Source: Tardiphaga alba
GTDB taxonomy: Bacteria; Pseudomonadota; Alphaproteobacteria; Rhizobiales; Xanthobacteraceae
Direction: 5' to 3'
DNA: 64,000 nt
Assembly: GCF_018279705.1 (NCBI RefSeq)
Contig: NZ_CP036498.1
Location: 620,001 to 684,000, forward strand
In this document: piece by piece, positions 54,531-64,000 of the stretch
Layout of the letters: each line of letters begins with the position of its first letter
Numbering within the stretch: position 1 is the stretch's first letter
Translations under genes and position numbers: made by a program
Notes under the pieces: generated by a model
Database searches by the model: none
What the model was told of the DNA's origin: nothing
Seen by the model: the letters and a program-made list of their open reading frames with translations, nothing else

Positions 54531-54619
54531 GTAGGGTGGGCAAAGCGAAAGCGTGCCCACCTTCAAGTGCGCGGCTGGTGGAGGTGGGCACGGCGCAAGG
54601 GCGCCTTTGCCCACCCTAC
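54531..54619. repeat. REPIN family F (89 bp, GTAG...CTAC, GGTGGGCA hairpins)
   Basis: This element has two inverted hairpins with GTAG outer ends: GTAG-GGTGGGCA...TGCCCACC and its mirror. It has the same length and end motif as family A but a different stem sequence. The right-hand CTAC supplies the TAG stop (54616-54618) of the MmcQ/YjbR gene. Confidence 0.9.
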
Positions 54620-54975
54620 ATGCTGCCGGCCTCATAAGCCTTGCGTGCGGCCTTCGAGGCCAGCGCCAGCCACTGTCGGCGCAACAGCGGTTCGACATCC
54701 GCACGCTTGGCTTTGGAGAGACTGATCAGCACAATCGGATAGTCGCGATAGTGATCGGTGAAGGAGAAGACCTTCGGCGCGCGGTCCACCAGCATGGCGC
54801 GCTCCTCAAACGGCACGCCGGGCATGACCAGGGTGTCGCCGTCGTCCTTCAGGCGTGCCAACAGCTTCTTCCGTACTTTCAGCGCAGGCGTGCCATAGGA
54901 TGTGCCATCCTCGACCTCCGGCCATGTCAGCGCAAACTTTCGCAGGTCGTCAAACGTCATTGGCGCTCCGCTCAT
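54616..54975 (-). CDS. MmcQ/YjbR family protein
   Basis: This is a 119-residue protein of the MmcQ/YjbR fold. Typical features are LRKFALTWPEVEDGTSYGTPALKV, a basic LLARLKDDGDTLVM, and the ending WLALASKAARKAYEA. The start may be MSGAPMTF (54975) or MTFDDL (54960). Either overlaps the upstream nucleotidyltransferase gene, indicating coupling. The stop TAG comes from the adjacent palindromic element. Confidence 0.85.
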   Translation of the reverse strand: MSGAPMTFDDLRKFALTWPEVEDGTSYGTPALKVRKKLLARLKDDGDTLVMPGVPFEERAMLVDRAPKVFSFTDHYRDYPIVLISLSKAKRADVEPLLRRQWLALASKAARKAYEAGSM

Positions 54976-55549
54976 GCAAGTCGCTGTACGTGCCGGCAGG
55001 CATGATCCGGAGTTCGGGCCAGAGCGCCTGCCAACGCGCGGACTTGCGTCGATAAGCGTCCGGCGAAAAATTTGGCGTGCGATTGGGCCTCACCACGAAG
55101 TCCCGGATATCATCCAGACCTTCAGGCGCATAGACATCCCGGCCGTTGCTGCTCAAGCCGATTTGCGTGCAGCGGGTGAGAAAGCGGTCGATGCCGTTGG
55201 TCGCGTTGGAGAGGGCCGGATAAGGCTTGCCGTGTTTCTCAGGGTACCAGAGATGCACGCGGGCCTGATTGCGAATCTCGACACGGGCGTCGACGCGGTC
55301 GGCGCAAGCGCGAAAGTCGTTGATGACCCGATTCTCGGCATCCCACGACAGGTCGGCATCGAAATAGAAGATATCGTAGTCATCTATGCCGTAGTCGATC
55401 TGTCGATCGGACAATGCGTTCCACACCGTCTGTGTCAAGCAGCCGGCAACGATCCATGCGTCGGGAAGCTGAAGCTCGCTGATCCGCTCGAGCAGTGCGT
55501 CATGTACCGGATTCCGCAATGCGGCCGCGACAAAATCCGCAGCCATCAT
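54950..55549 (-). CDS. Nucleotidyltransferase family protein (NTP_transf_6/DUF925-like)
   Basis: This is a 199-residue protein. Features include WIVAGCLTQTVWN, the acidic DYDIFYFDADLSWDAE that would carry the metal-binding Asp residues, and RNQARVHLWYPEKHG. The start was chosen at MMAADFVAA; the frame is open into the lepB gene upstream but that is a shadow. It is followed by the overlapping MmcQ gene. The substrate is not known. Confidence 0.82.
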   Translation of the reverse strand: MMAADFVAAALRNPVHDALLERISELQLPDAWIVAGCLTQTVWNALSDRQIDYGIDDYDIFYFDADLSWDAENRVINDFRACADRVDARVEIRNQARVHLWYPEKHGKPYPALSNATNGIDRFLTRCTQIGLSSNGRDVYAPEGLDDIRDFVVRPNRTPNFSPDAYRRKSARWQALWPELRIMPAGTYSDLHERSANDV

Positions 55550-55569
55550 CGACCCTGTTGAGGGCGTTC

Positions 55570-56346
55570 TCAATGCACGCCGGTAAAAAACCGGGCGAAG
55601 CGCAGGCCGGAAATCCAGTTTGTTACTGGCTGGCTGCGCACGCCGAGGTCCCATGAGCCGACAATGGCATCGACCCGGCCGACCAGATTGTCCATCGGCA
55701 ACATGCCGACGCCGCCCTGGCGAACCGGCACGCGGCTGTCAGCGGAATTGTCGCGGTTGTCGCCCATCACGAACAGATGGTCCGGTGGCACGGTGACTTC
55801 CGGCGCGTTGTCGAGGCGGCCATTGGCGCGCAGCTTGAAGATGGGATGCGCGACGCCGCCGGGCAGTGTTTCGACGTAACGATGCGCAGGCTCGGATCCG
55901 CCGCTGTCGTCTTCCGCAGCTCCGATGCCATCCGATGTGATCGCCGTGGCAACGCCGTTGAGCCAGACCTGACCGCCGCGCATTTCGACGCGATCGCCGG
56001 GCAGGCCGATCACGCGCTTGACCCAGACCTGCGAGCGATCGCCGGGCCAGCGGAACACGACGACATCGCCGCGCTTCGGCGTGGAGGCGAACACGCGGCC
56101 GGTTTCGGGGAAAGCCACATGGATCGGCAGCGAAGCCGTCGAATAGCCGTAGGGAAATTTCGATGCCAGCAGCGCGTCGCCGATCAGCAGGGTCGGCTCC
56201 ATGGAGGCGGACGGAACGTAGAACGGTTCGGCAAGCGCGCCCTTGCCGAGAAACACAATGCCGACGATGGCGGCGATCTGCGCGAGCTGGCCGCCCCAGC
56301 GTCTGGCGGTGCTGCCGGCCGCTTCCGTCGTCGTTTCCGTGCTCAC
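55570..56346 (-). CDS. lepB: Signal peptidase I
   Basis: This is a 258-residue inner-membrane protease with the catalytic Ser in YVPSASMEPTLLIGD and the Lys in WVKRVIGLPGDRVEM; the C-terminal box is MGDNRDNSADSR. One N-terminal membrane segment precedes the catalytic part. The start is a GTG overlapping the tldD stop (GTGA). The length and layout are normal for a second or general LepB. Confidence 0.92.
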   Translation of the reverse strand: MSTETTTEAAGSTARRWGGQLAQIAAIVGIVFLGKGALAEPFYVPSASMEPTLLIGDALLASKFPYGYSTASLPIHVAFPETGRVFASTPKRGDVVVFRWPGDRSQVWVKRVIGLPGDRVEMRGGQVWLNGVATAITSDGIGAAEDDSGGSEPAHRYVETLPGGVAHPIFKLRANGRLDNAPEVTVPPDHLFVMGDNRDNSADSRVPVRQGGVGMLPMDNLVGRVDAIVGSWDLGVRSQPVTNWISGLRFARFFTGVH

Positions 56347-57770
56347 GAGCCCGTTCCTCCGATCGTCACCTTGTCCATGCGCAGCGTCGGCTGGCCGACA
56401 CCGACCGGGACGCCCTGGCCATGCTTGCCGCAGGTGCCGATGCCGTCATCGAGCGCGAGGTCGTTGCCGATCATGCTGATGCGGTGCAGGTCGGTGGGAC
56501 CATTGCCGATCATCATCGCGCCCTTCAGCGGCGCGCCGATCTTGCCGTTCTCGATCTTGTAGGCCTCGGTGCACTGAAACACGTATTTGCCGGAGGTTAT
56601 GTCCACCTGACCGCCGCCGAAGTTCACCGCGTAAATGCCGTTCTTCACCGAAGCGAGGATTTCGGCGGGGTCGCGCTGGCCGGCGAGCATGTAGGTGTTG
56701 GTCATGCGCGGCATCGGCACATGGGCATAGCCCTGGCGACGGCCATTGCCGGTGGGCTTCATGCCCATCAGGCGCGCGTTCTGGCGATCCTGCATGTAGC
56801 CGACGAGAATTCCGTCCTCGATCAGCATGGTGCGATTGGTCGGCGTGCCTTCGTCGTCGATGGAGAGCGAGCCACGGCGTGACGAGATGGTGCCGTCATC
56901 CACCACGGTGACGCCCTTGGCGGCGACCTGCTGGCCGAGCAGGCCGGCAAAGGCCGAGGTCTTCTTGCGGTTGAAATCGCCTTCGAGCCCGTGGCCGACG
57001 GCTTCATGCAGCATCACGCCGGGCCAGCCCGGCCCGAGCACCACATCCATTTCGCCGGCGGGCGCAGGGATCGAGTCGAGATTCACCACCGCTTCGCGCA
57101 GTGCGCCATCGGCAGCGGCGCGCCAATTCGCGCTTTCGATGAAGCGGGCATAGCCCTCGCGGCCGCCGTAGCCCTTGCTGCCGCTTTCCTGCCGGTCGCC
57201 CTGGCCGGCGACCACGGTGATGTTCACGCGCACCAGCGGGCGGATATCGCGATAGCTTTCGCCATCGGGACGGATGATCTCAACCACCTGCCAGCTCGCG
57301 CCGAGCGACACCGAGACCTGGCGCACGCGCGGATCCTTGTCGCGCACATAGGCGTCGATCTCGGCCAGCAGTTTGACCTTGGCTTCGAAGCCGGGGGCAT
57401 CGAGCGGATTGTCGTCGCTATAGAGCTTCACATTGGTATGAGAGGGCGCCGCGGCAAAGGTGCCGTGATAGCCGCCGCGCACCGCATTGACGGCATCCGC
57501 CGCGCGGATCAGCGCCGGGATCGAGACATCCGAGGAATGCGCATAGCCGACCGCATCGTCCTTCACGGCGCGGAGGCCAAAGCCCTGCGCGGTGTCATAG
57601 GTCGCCTGCTTCAATCTTCCATTGTCGAAGCCGAGCGCCTCGCTCTGGCTATATTCCAGGAACAGCTCGCCATCATCGGCCCCCTGCAAACCCCGCAACA
57701 ATTCGCGGCGGACCTCGTCGCGGTCGAGATTGGCACGGTCGAGCAGGGATGTGGTGGCGAGGCTGGTCAT
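56343..57770 (-). CDS. tldD: Metalloprotease TldD
   Basis: This is a 475-residue subunit of the TldD/TldE protease, which degrades unfolded peptides and processes modified peptides. The zinc motif is HEAVGHGLEGD (HExxxH), with downstream C-terminal ligand GTCGKHGQG. The start was chosen at MTSLATTSLLDR; 20 further codons upstream are open but unsupported. tldE is not in this window. It is co-translated with lepB. Confidence 0.94.
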   Translation of the reverse strand: MTSLATTSLLDRANLDRDEVRRELLRGLQGADDGELFLEYSQSEALGFDNGRLKQATYDTAQGFGLRAVKDDAVGYAHSSDVSIPALIRAADAVNAVRGGYHGTFAAAPSHTNVKLYSDDNPLDAPGFEAKVKLLAEIDAYVRDKDPRVRQVSVSLGASWQVVEIIRPDGESYRDIRPLVRVNITVVAGQGDRQESGSKGYGGREGYARFIESANWRAAADGALREAVVNLDSIPAPAGEMDVVLGPGWPGVMLHEAVGHGLEGDFNRKKTSAFAGLLGQQVAAKGVTVVDDGTISSRRGSLSIDDEGTPTNRTMLIEDGILVGYMQDRQNARLMGMKPTGNGRRQGYAHVPMPRMTNTYMLAGQRDPAEILASVKNGIYAVNFGGGQVDITSGKYVFQCTEAYKIENGKIGAPLKGAMMIGNGPTDLHRISMIGNDLALDDGIGTCGKHGQGVPVGVGQPTLRMDKVTIGGTGS

Positions 57771-58070
57771 GCAGGCTCCAAAACGGCGGGCATTGCTGCG
57801 CTGGACGGCGGTTTCACCTTGTAGCGGCAACCCGGGATCGGGTCGCCTTACATTGGCGTAATCTCGGACGATACAGGTGTTCGCTCGGGAAGATAGGTAC
57901 GGGGTTACAAATTGGGAGAGGCAGGGGCGCGCCGCGCGAGTTCCAGTTTGGAGCGATTACAAACTGCTGTGGTGGTCCGCCCTGTGGCTGTGCGGTAAGC
58001 GTGGGCCATTGCCGCAGCGGGCGCTGAGACCCGACGCATTTCGTCCTCCAGCTCAGAATTTCTGCTGCTC
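57771..58070. other. 300-bp divergent intergenic region
   Basis: This region separates tldD (minus) and the PepSY gene (plus). It contains a 15-bp-like partial repeat (ATTACAAACTG near 57955; TTACAAATTGG near 57904), perhaps part of a regulatory site. No gene or strong hairpin is supported. Confidence 0.5.
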
Positions 58071-59258
58071 ATGGCCTCTCCGATCAAATCCGCTTTCCTG
58101 CAGGTTCATTCCATCATCGGTCTCGCGATCGCGCTGGTGGTCGGCCTCATGGGCCTCACCGGCGCGATGCTGTCCTTCGAGGACGATATCGTCGCCGCGC
58201 TCAATCGCGATGTCGCCAGGGTCGATGTGCGCTCCGCACCGGTGCTGACGCCGGATGAGATCGTGGCGCGACTGCAGGCCCAGCCGGGTGCCGGCAAGGT
58301 GCAGCTGATGCTGCTGTCGAGCGAGCCGGGTGCCACCGTGCGCGCCCGCTTCGCGCGCAACGAGGCCGGCGAGCGCTCGTCGGTCTTTGTCGATCCCTAT
58401 GACGGCCGTGTCCTCTCGGCCGTCAGCGGCGAGGGCTTCTTCGCCACGCTGCGCAACCTGCATCGTTTCCTGCTGCTGCCGGGCAACGGCAATGGCTATG
58501 GCCGCCTGATCACAGGCGTGTGCGCGATCGGCCTGCTGGTGCTGCTGATCTCCGGCATGGTGCTGCGCTGGCCGCGCCGCGTGCGCAGCATCAGGATGTG
58601 GCTGAAGCCCAATCTGGCGATGCCCGGCCGGGCGTTCCATTGGTCGCTGCATAGCGTTGTCGGCACCTGGGTGCTGCCGATCTATGTGATCACGATTCTC
58701 ACCGGCCTGTGGTGGTCGTTCGACTGGTACAAGGCCAGCGCCACCTGGCTGCTGTCGAGCAAGCCGCCCGCCGCCGCCAAGGCGCCGGCGAAGGCCAAGG
58801 GTGGAGCCAAGCCTGCCGACGCAGCGCAAGCCGCTGCCCCATCGCTCGATCGTGCATGGGCGACGTTCCTCGCCGAGCAGGGTAGCCAATATACCAATGT
58901 CTATCTGCTGGTGCCGAACGGCCCTGGTCCGGTACGCCTGCGCTCGCTGGCCAAAGACGCCCCGCATGACGTTGCCCGCGATGATTTCCGCATCGATGGC
59001 GCCACCGGGCGTGTCGTCAATGTCGAGCGCTATGCGGACAAATCCGTCGGTGACAGCATCCTGCAGCGGGTTCTGCAGATCCATACCGGCGCGGCCTTCG
59101 GTCTGGTCGGCCGCATCCTGTTCATGATCGCCGCCGCGCTGATGCCGCTGTTCACGGTCACCGGCATCATCCTGTACTTCTCGCGCCGCCGATTGAAGGC
59201 GCAGTCAAAGCCAAGCCGCAATCACCGCCGTGCGGCGGGGCTGGTGGCGGGCGAATAG
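58071..59258 (+). CDS. PepSY-associated membrane protein
   Basis: This is a 395-residue inner-membrane protein with four strong hydrophobic segments: the first at residues 10-32 (IIGLAIALVVGLMGLTGAML), others near LITGVCAIGLLVLLISGM, WVLPIYVITILTGLWW and ILFMIAAALMPLFTVTGIILYF. PepSY regions lie between them; an Ala/Lys/Pro-rich linker (PAAAKAPAKAKGG) is in the second loop. Such proteins often reduce siderophore iron, usually next to a TonB receptor, but none is adjacent here. Confidence 0.86.
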   Translation: MASPIKSAFLQVHSIIGLAIALVVGLMGLTGAMLSFEDDIVAALNRDVARVDVRSAPVLTPDEIVARLQAQPGAGKVQLMLLSSEPGATVRARFARNEAGERSSVFVDPYDGRVLSAVSGEGFFATLRNLHRFLLLPGNGNGYGRLITGVCAIGLLVLLISGMVLRWPRRVRSIRMWLKPNLAMPGRAFHWSLHSVVGTWVLPIYVITILTGLWWSFDWYKASATWLLSSKPPAAAKAPAKAKGGAKPADAAQAAAPSLDRAWATFLAEQGSQYTNVYLLVPNGPGPVRLRSLAKDAPHDVARDDFRIDGATGRVVNVERYADKSVGDSILQRVLQIHTGAAFGLVGRILFMIAAALMPLFTVTGIILYFSRRRLKAQSKPSRNHRRAAGLVAGE

Positions 59259-59308
59259 CGGTAGTGATACGGCTGCACGAACCTTAGAGATTGTGATACG
59301 CTTGGATC

Positions 59309-59521
59309 ATGAGCTCTCAGGCGGTTATCACCGTTGAGTTGGGCAAACGTGGTGGGCGCCCCTGCATTCGCCATATGAGGATTGCTGTGTCCGATATCCT
59401 CGGTTGGATTGCTGCCGGGCAATCCCATCAGGAAATTATTGAAGATTTTCCAGAGCTTACAGAGGGCGACATCTGTGCGGCCGTGGCTTATGCCGCGGAC
59501 CGTCGATGCAGCGGGAGCTGA
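59309..59521 (+). CDS. DUF433 family protein (antitoxin-like), orphan
   Basis: This is a 70-residue DUF433 protein with the HTH-like pattern IRHMRIAVSDILGWIAAGQSHQEIIEDFPELTEGDICAAVAYAADR. DUF433 genes usually precede a DUF5615 (PIN-like) toxin gene, but here the next gene is an acetyltransferase starting 5 bp after the stop. It may be a remnant antitoxin or be paired with the GNAT. Confidence 0.83.
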   Translation: MSSQAVITVELGKRGGRPCIRHMRIAVSDILGWIAAGQSHQEIIEDFPELTEGDICAAVAYAADRRCSGS

Positions 59522-59526
59522 TCCGC

Positions 59527-60021
59527 ATGGATGTCCAGATCAGGCCGATCACGGCAGACGATGTCGAAGGCTTCCATCATGCGCTCGATTTCGTCGCGCG
59601 CGAGAAGCGCTATCTGGCGTTCCTGGAGGCTCCTCCGATCACCGAGATCCGCGCTTTCGTTCTCGGAAATATCAGCAGTGGAAACCCTCAGATCGTCGCG
59701 GTCACGTCAGCGGAAGGGGTTGTCGGCTGGTGCGACATCCTGCCGAAGGCAAGACTCGTTTATCGCCACAGCGGTGTCCTTGGTCTGGGGCTGTTGCCCC
59801 CTTACCGCGGGAAAGGGCTAGGCAAAGAGCTGATTCAGACGGCGCTGGCCGTGGCGCGCGCAGCTCACCTTCACCGGGTCGAACTGACCGTGCGGGAGCC
59901 GAATGAAAACGCCATTGCGCTCTACAAGAAGCTTGGCTTCCTGACCGAAGGTATCCATCGCGACGCCGTATGCGTCGATGGCACCTACGAGAATCTGATC
60001 ACGATGGCGATCCTGTTGTAA
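59527..60021 (+). CDS. GNAT family N-acetyltransferase
   Basis: This is a 164-residue acetyltransferase. The acetyl-CoA loop is LGLLPPYRGKGLGKELIQTAL and the C-terminal motif is NENAIALYKKLGFLTEG, as in RimI/RimJ-type enzymes. The ATG follows GCGGGAGC; a longer start (59506) would overlap the DUF433 gene. The substrate is unknown. Confidence 0.87.
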   Translation: MDVQIRPITADDVEGFHHALDFVAREKRYLAFLEAPPITEIRAFVLGNISSGNPQIVAVTSAEGVVGWCDILPKARLVYRHSGVLGLGLLPPYRGKGLGKELIQTALAVARAAHLHRVELTVREPNENAIALYKKLGFLTEGIHRDAVCVDGTYENLITMAILL

Positions 60022-60036
60022 TCGTTGGCCTTGAGC

Positions 60037-60573
60037 CTACGGCAGCTTGTCGTAGCCATCCCCGAGCCCGTTCAGGCTCAACGGGAAGCCGATGCCTTCT
60101 TCCGGGGTCTCGAAGATGATGAAGGTCGCGGTTTTCGCCGTGCGCAACTGGCCGAGCAGCTTGTCGTCCATCACAACCTCCGCGACGCAGCCGTTCGGCA
60201 GGCAGCGTACGAAGCCGGCGCGGCCGACGTCCTGATTGTCGAGCTTGAGGCCCAGGCCTGATGGCAGCAGCACGCCGAGCGGCGCCACCACGCGCATCAG
60301 CTTGCTCTTCTGGTCGGCGGTCTTGAGCACGATCACCGTGAGGCCGGCATTGGAACGGTCTTCCGCCACCACGCTCTGGATCAGGGCACATTGCTCGGCC
60401 TGCGCACCGGGCGGCGTGTCGCAGCGGATCTGCCAGTCGCCATGCGTGGATTTCACGGCGCCCTGGGCGTTGGCGGCGGCAGGCACGGCGAGCAGAGCTG
60501 CGCATGTCAGAAAGCCGAGCGTGAGGCGGCGCCAGCTGACGGTCGGCTGCTGCTGCGTTGTCGAAGGCCTCAT
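60037..60573 (-). CDS. Invasion-associated locus B (IalB) family protein
   Basis: This is a 178-residue exported protein. The signal peptide runs through LGFLTCAALLAVPAAANA. The mature part begins HGDWQIRCDTPPGAQAEQCAL and has paired Cys residues, the family's pattern. The start was placed at MRPSTTQ; a Met 18 codons upstream is possible. In rhizobial relatives IalB proteins are periplasmic or cell-surface proteins of unclear function. Confidence 0.86.
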   Translation of the reverse strand: MRPSTTQQQPTVSWRRLTLGFLTCAALLAVPAAANAQGAVKSTHGDWQIRCDTPPGAQAEQCALIQSVVAEDRSNAGLTVIVLKTADQKSKLMRVVAPLGVLLPSGLGLKLDNQDVGRAGFVRCLPNGCVAEVVMDDKLLGQLRTAKTATFIIFETPEEGIGFPLSLNGLGDGYDKLP

Positions 60574-61087
60574 CCGGATCGATCCTTGGGCGTAGGAGTT
60601 TTGGGCGTGGTTGGTTGTCGCGATCATGTCAGTGATCTCTGCAATCGGTTTGGCAGCACTGTGAACGCTGTTTCGTCTGAAGAATTCCAGAGCGCGGAAT
60701 GATACTGCAATGACGGCGCCTTGAAGGCGGCCACAACAGCTGCTTGCGCGTCGATTGTGGCGAATCAGTTGCCGGATCATCGCATATTTCGTGCCTAAAG
60801 CGGCCACCGCCGGTGTCAAGCGCCGTCGCAAACGACTGACATTTGTCATTGAAGCGACGCGGGAAATACGACCTTCGTGCAATTCGGTCGAATGCATTCC
60901 GGGATACCGCACTCCTGCATTGCGACAGGTCAAGAATTATGGTTTGAGAGGCTGGATTTCGACGCATTCTAACGAACGGGAGTTGCAGGTTGCCTTGGGC
61001 AATTTGTCCGTTTGTCCGGGAGGGGGTCGGGCCGCATACTCGGGCAATACCGGGATGCGTAAGATTTCAAATGGGAGCGCACGCGGC
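60574..61087. other. 514-bp intergenic region upstream of the cox operon
   Basis: Divergent promoters for the IalB-family gene and coxB must lie here. One inverted repeat, TGACA-TT-TGTCA (60837-60848), stands out and could be an operator. The coxB frame is open upstream to 60755, but no start in it has support. No other gene is seen. Confidence 0.55.
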
Positions 61088-63570
<2,483 letters not shown>

Positions 63571-63576
63571 GTGTGC

Positions 63577-63600
63577 TGCGGCGCACAATAGTGCGCCGCA
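63577..63600 (+). other. 10-bp hairpin between coxA and ctaB
   Basis: TGCGGCGCAC and GTGCGCCGCA form a perfect stem (63577-63586 and 63591-63600) with an AATA loop. No T-run follows, so it is more likely an mRNA-stability or processing signal than a terminator. Confidence 0.7.
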
Positions 63601-63667
63601 TGAAATTGCCTCCGCCGTGCCCCTCAAGGAGCCGTCGGAGTGCCAGTGACACGAAGTGAGACCGATC

Positions 63668-64000
63668 TTGTCCGTCCTCGACCAAAACGCCATCGACCTG
63701 TCCGGCCCCCGCATTTCTGAAGCGGGTGTACGGGATTATCTCGCGCTGCTGAAGCCGCGGGTGATGTCGCTGGTCGTTTTCACCGCCATGGTCGGCTATT
63801 TCCTGGCGCCGGGCGATCATCATCCGGTGCTGGCCATCACCTCGATCCTCTGCATCGCCATAGGCGGTGGCGCCTCGGGCGCGCTGAACATGTGGTATGA
63901 GGGCGATATCGATGCGCTGATGACGCGCACGGCCAATCGTCCGATCCCGCGCGGCCGCATCACGCGCCCGGAAGCGCTCACCTTCGGCATCGTGCTCGCT
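63668..64000 (+). CDS. ctaB: Protoheme IX farnesyltransferase (heme O synthase), 3'-truncated by the window edge
   Basis: The first 111 residues of an inner-membrane UbiA-type prenyltransferase that makes heme O for the oxidase. [23 protein letters not shown] is the first helix region, and [25 protein letters not shown] carries the Asp-rich NxxxxxDxxD-type motif. The start is TTG at 63668 (MSVLDQ); a GTG at 63656 in the same frame is possible. It follows coxA in the usual order of the cox operon. Confidence 0.9.
   Translation, partial: MSVLDQNAIDLSGPRISEAGVRDYLALLKPRVMSLVVFTAMVGYFLAPGDHHPVLAITSILCIAIGGGASGALNMWYEGDIDALMTRTANRPIPRGRITRPEALTFGIVLA

Noticed and set aside
54950..55654. Longer nucleotidyltransferase start inside lepB
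   Set aside because: The extra 35 codons run through the lepB C-terminus and show no family pattern.
60755..61087. CoxB N-terminal extension of 111 codons
   Set aside because: It precedes the signal peptide, which must be at the N-terminus; no ribosome site supports it.

Overview
The window is 64 kb of high-GC chromosomal DNA from an alphaproteobacterium. It is most likely a member of the Bradyrhizobium / Tardiphaga / Rhodopseudomonas / Afipia group (Nitrobacteraceae). The supporting signs are an archaeal-type class I lysyl-tRNA synthetase, an IalB-family protein next to an aa3 oxidase operon (coxB-coxA-ctaB), several Liv-type transport proteins, a PodJ-like polar scaffold, and many short palindromic elements between genes. 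No prophage, plasmid, integron, rRNA or CRISPR signal was seen. The species is inference only.

Layout. 1-4.4 kb: an unrecognised protein, a MATE exporter, and a minus-strand ogt / AraC / SRPBCC operon. 4.4-11.7 kb: tRNA-Gly(CCC), then a minus-strand uptake and oxidation operon (periplasmic binding protein, LivH, LivM, LivG, LivF, aromatic-type aldehyde dehydrogenase) with a divergent AraC regulator. 11.7-22.9 kb: a flavin dehydrogenase, a frameshifted periplasmic ClpP-fold gene, SCO copper chaperone, an inner-membrane glycosyltransferase, a polar amino-acid binding protein, lysyl-tRNA synthetase, an S24 repressor, a DUF952 protein and pyrD. 22.9-36.6 kb: a second MATE exporter and the four 'ligase-associated' DNA-repair genes in two halves (exonuclease + ligase on the minus strand, helicase + PdeM on the plus strand). 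Between the halves lie a TPR-methyltransferase, a duplicated-barrel outer-membrane protein and two tandem binding-protein genes. 36.6-43.1 kb: TIGR02186 protein + TauE/SafE exporter, a second ClpP-fold periplasmic protein, and a 1147-residue PodJ-like scaffold. 43.3-50.2 kb: TetR/NTF2-like divergent pair and a three-gene beta-oxidation operon. 50.2-57.8 kb: GST/MarR divergent pair, glutamate-cysteine ligase, PAN-domain protein, DUF6152 protein with a membrane partner, small minus-strand genes, signal peptidase I and TldD. 57.8-64 kb: PepSY membrane protein, an orphan DUF433 antitoxin-like gene, a GNAT, IalB, and the start of the cytochrome oxidase operon.

The most notable signal is a dense set of palindromic elements of at least six families. 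Five copies of an 88-89 bp GTAG...CTAC element and one 89 bp element of different sequence but the same plan look like REPINs, as would be mobilised by a RAYT (REP-associated tyrosine) transposase. In four places the TAG of the element's GTAG end is the stop codon of the adjacent gene. A different 131 bp palindrome sits inside the DNA ligase gene and breaks its frame, so the ligase step of the repair module appears to be lost or altered. Two further elements flanking the beta-oxidation fadB-like gene differ by compensatory stem substitutions, which suggests their folding is under selection.
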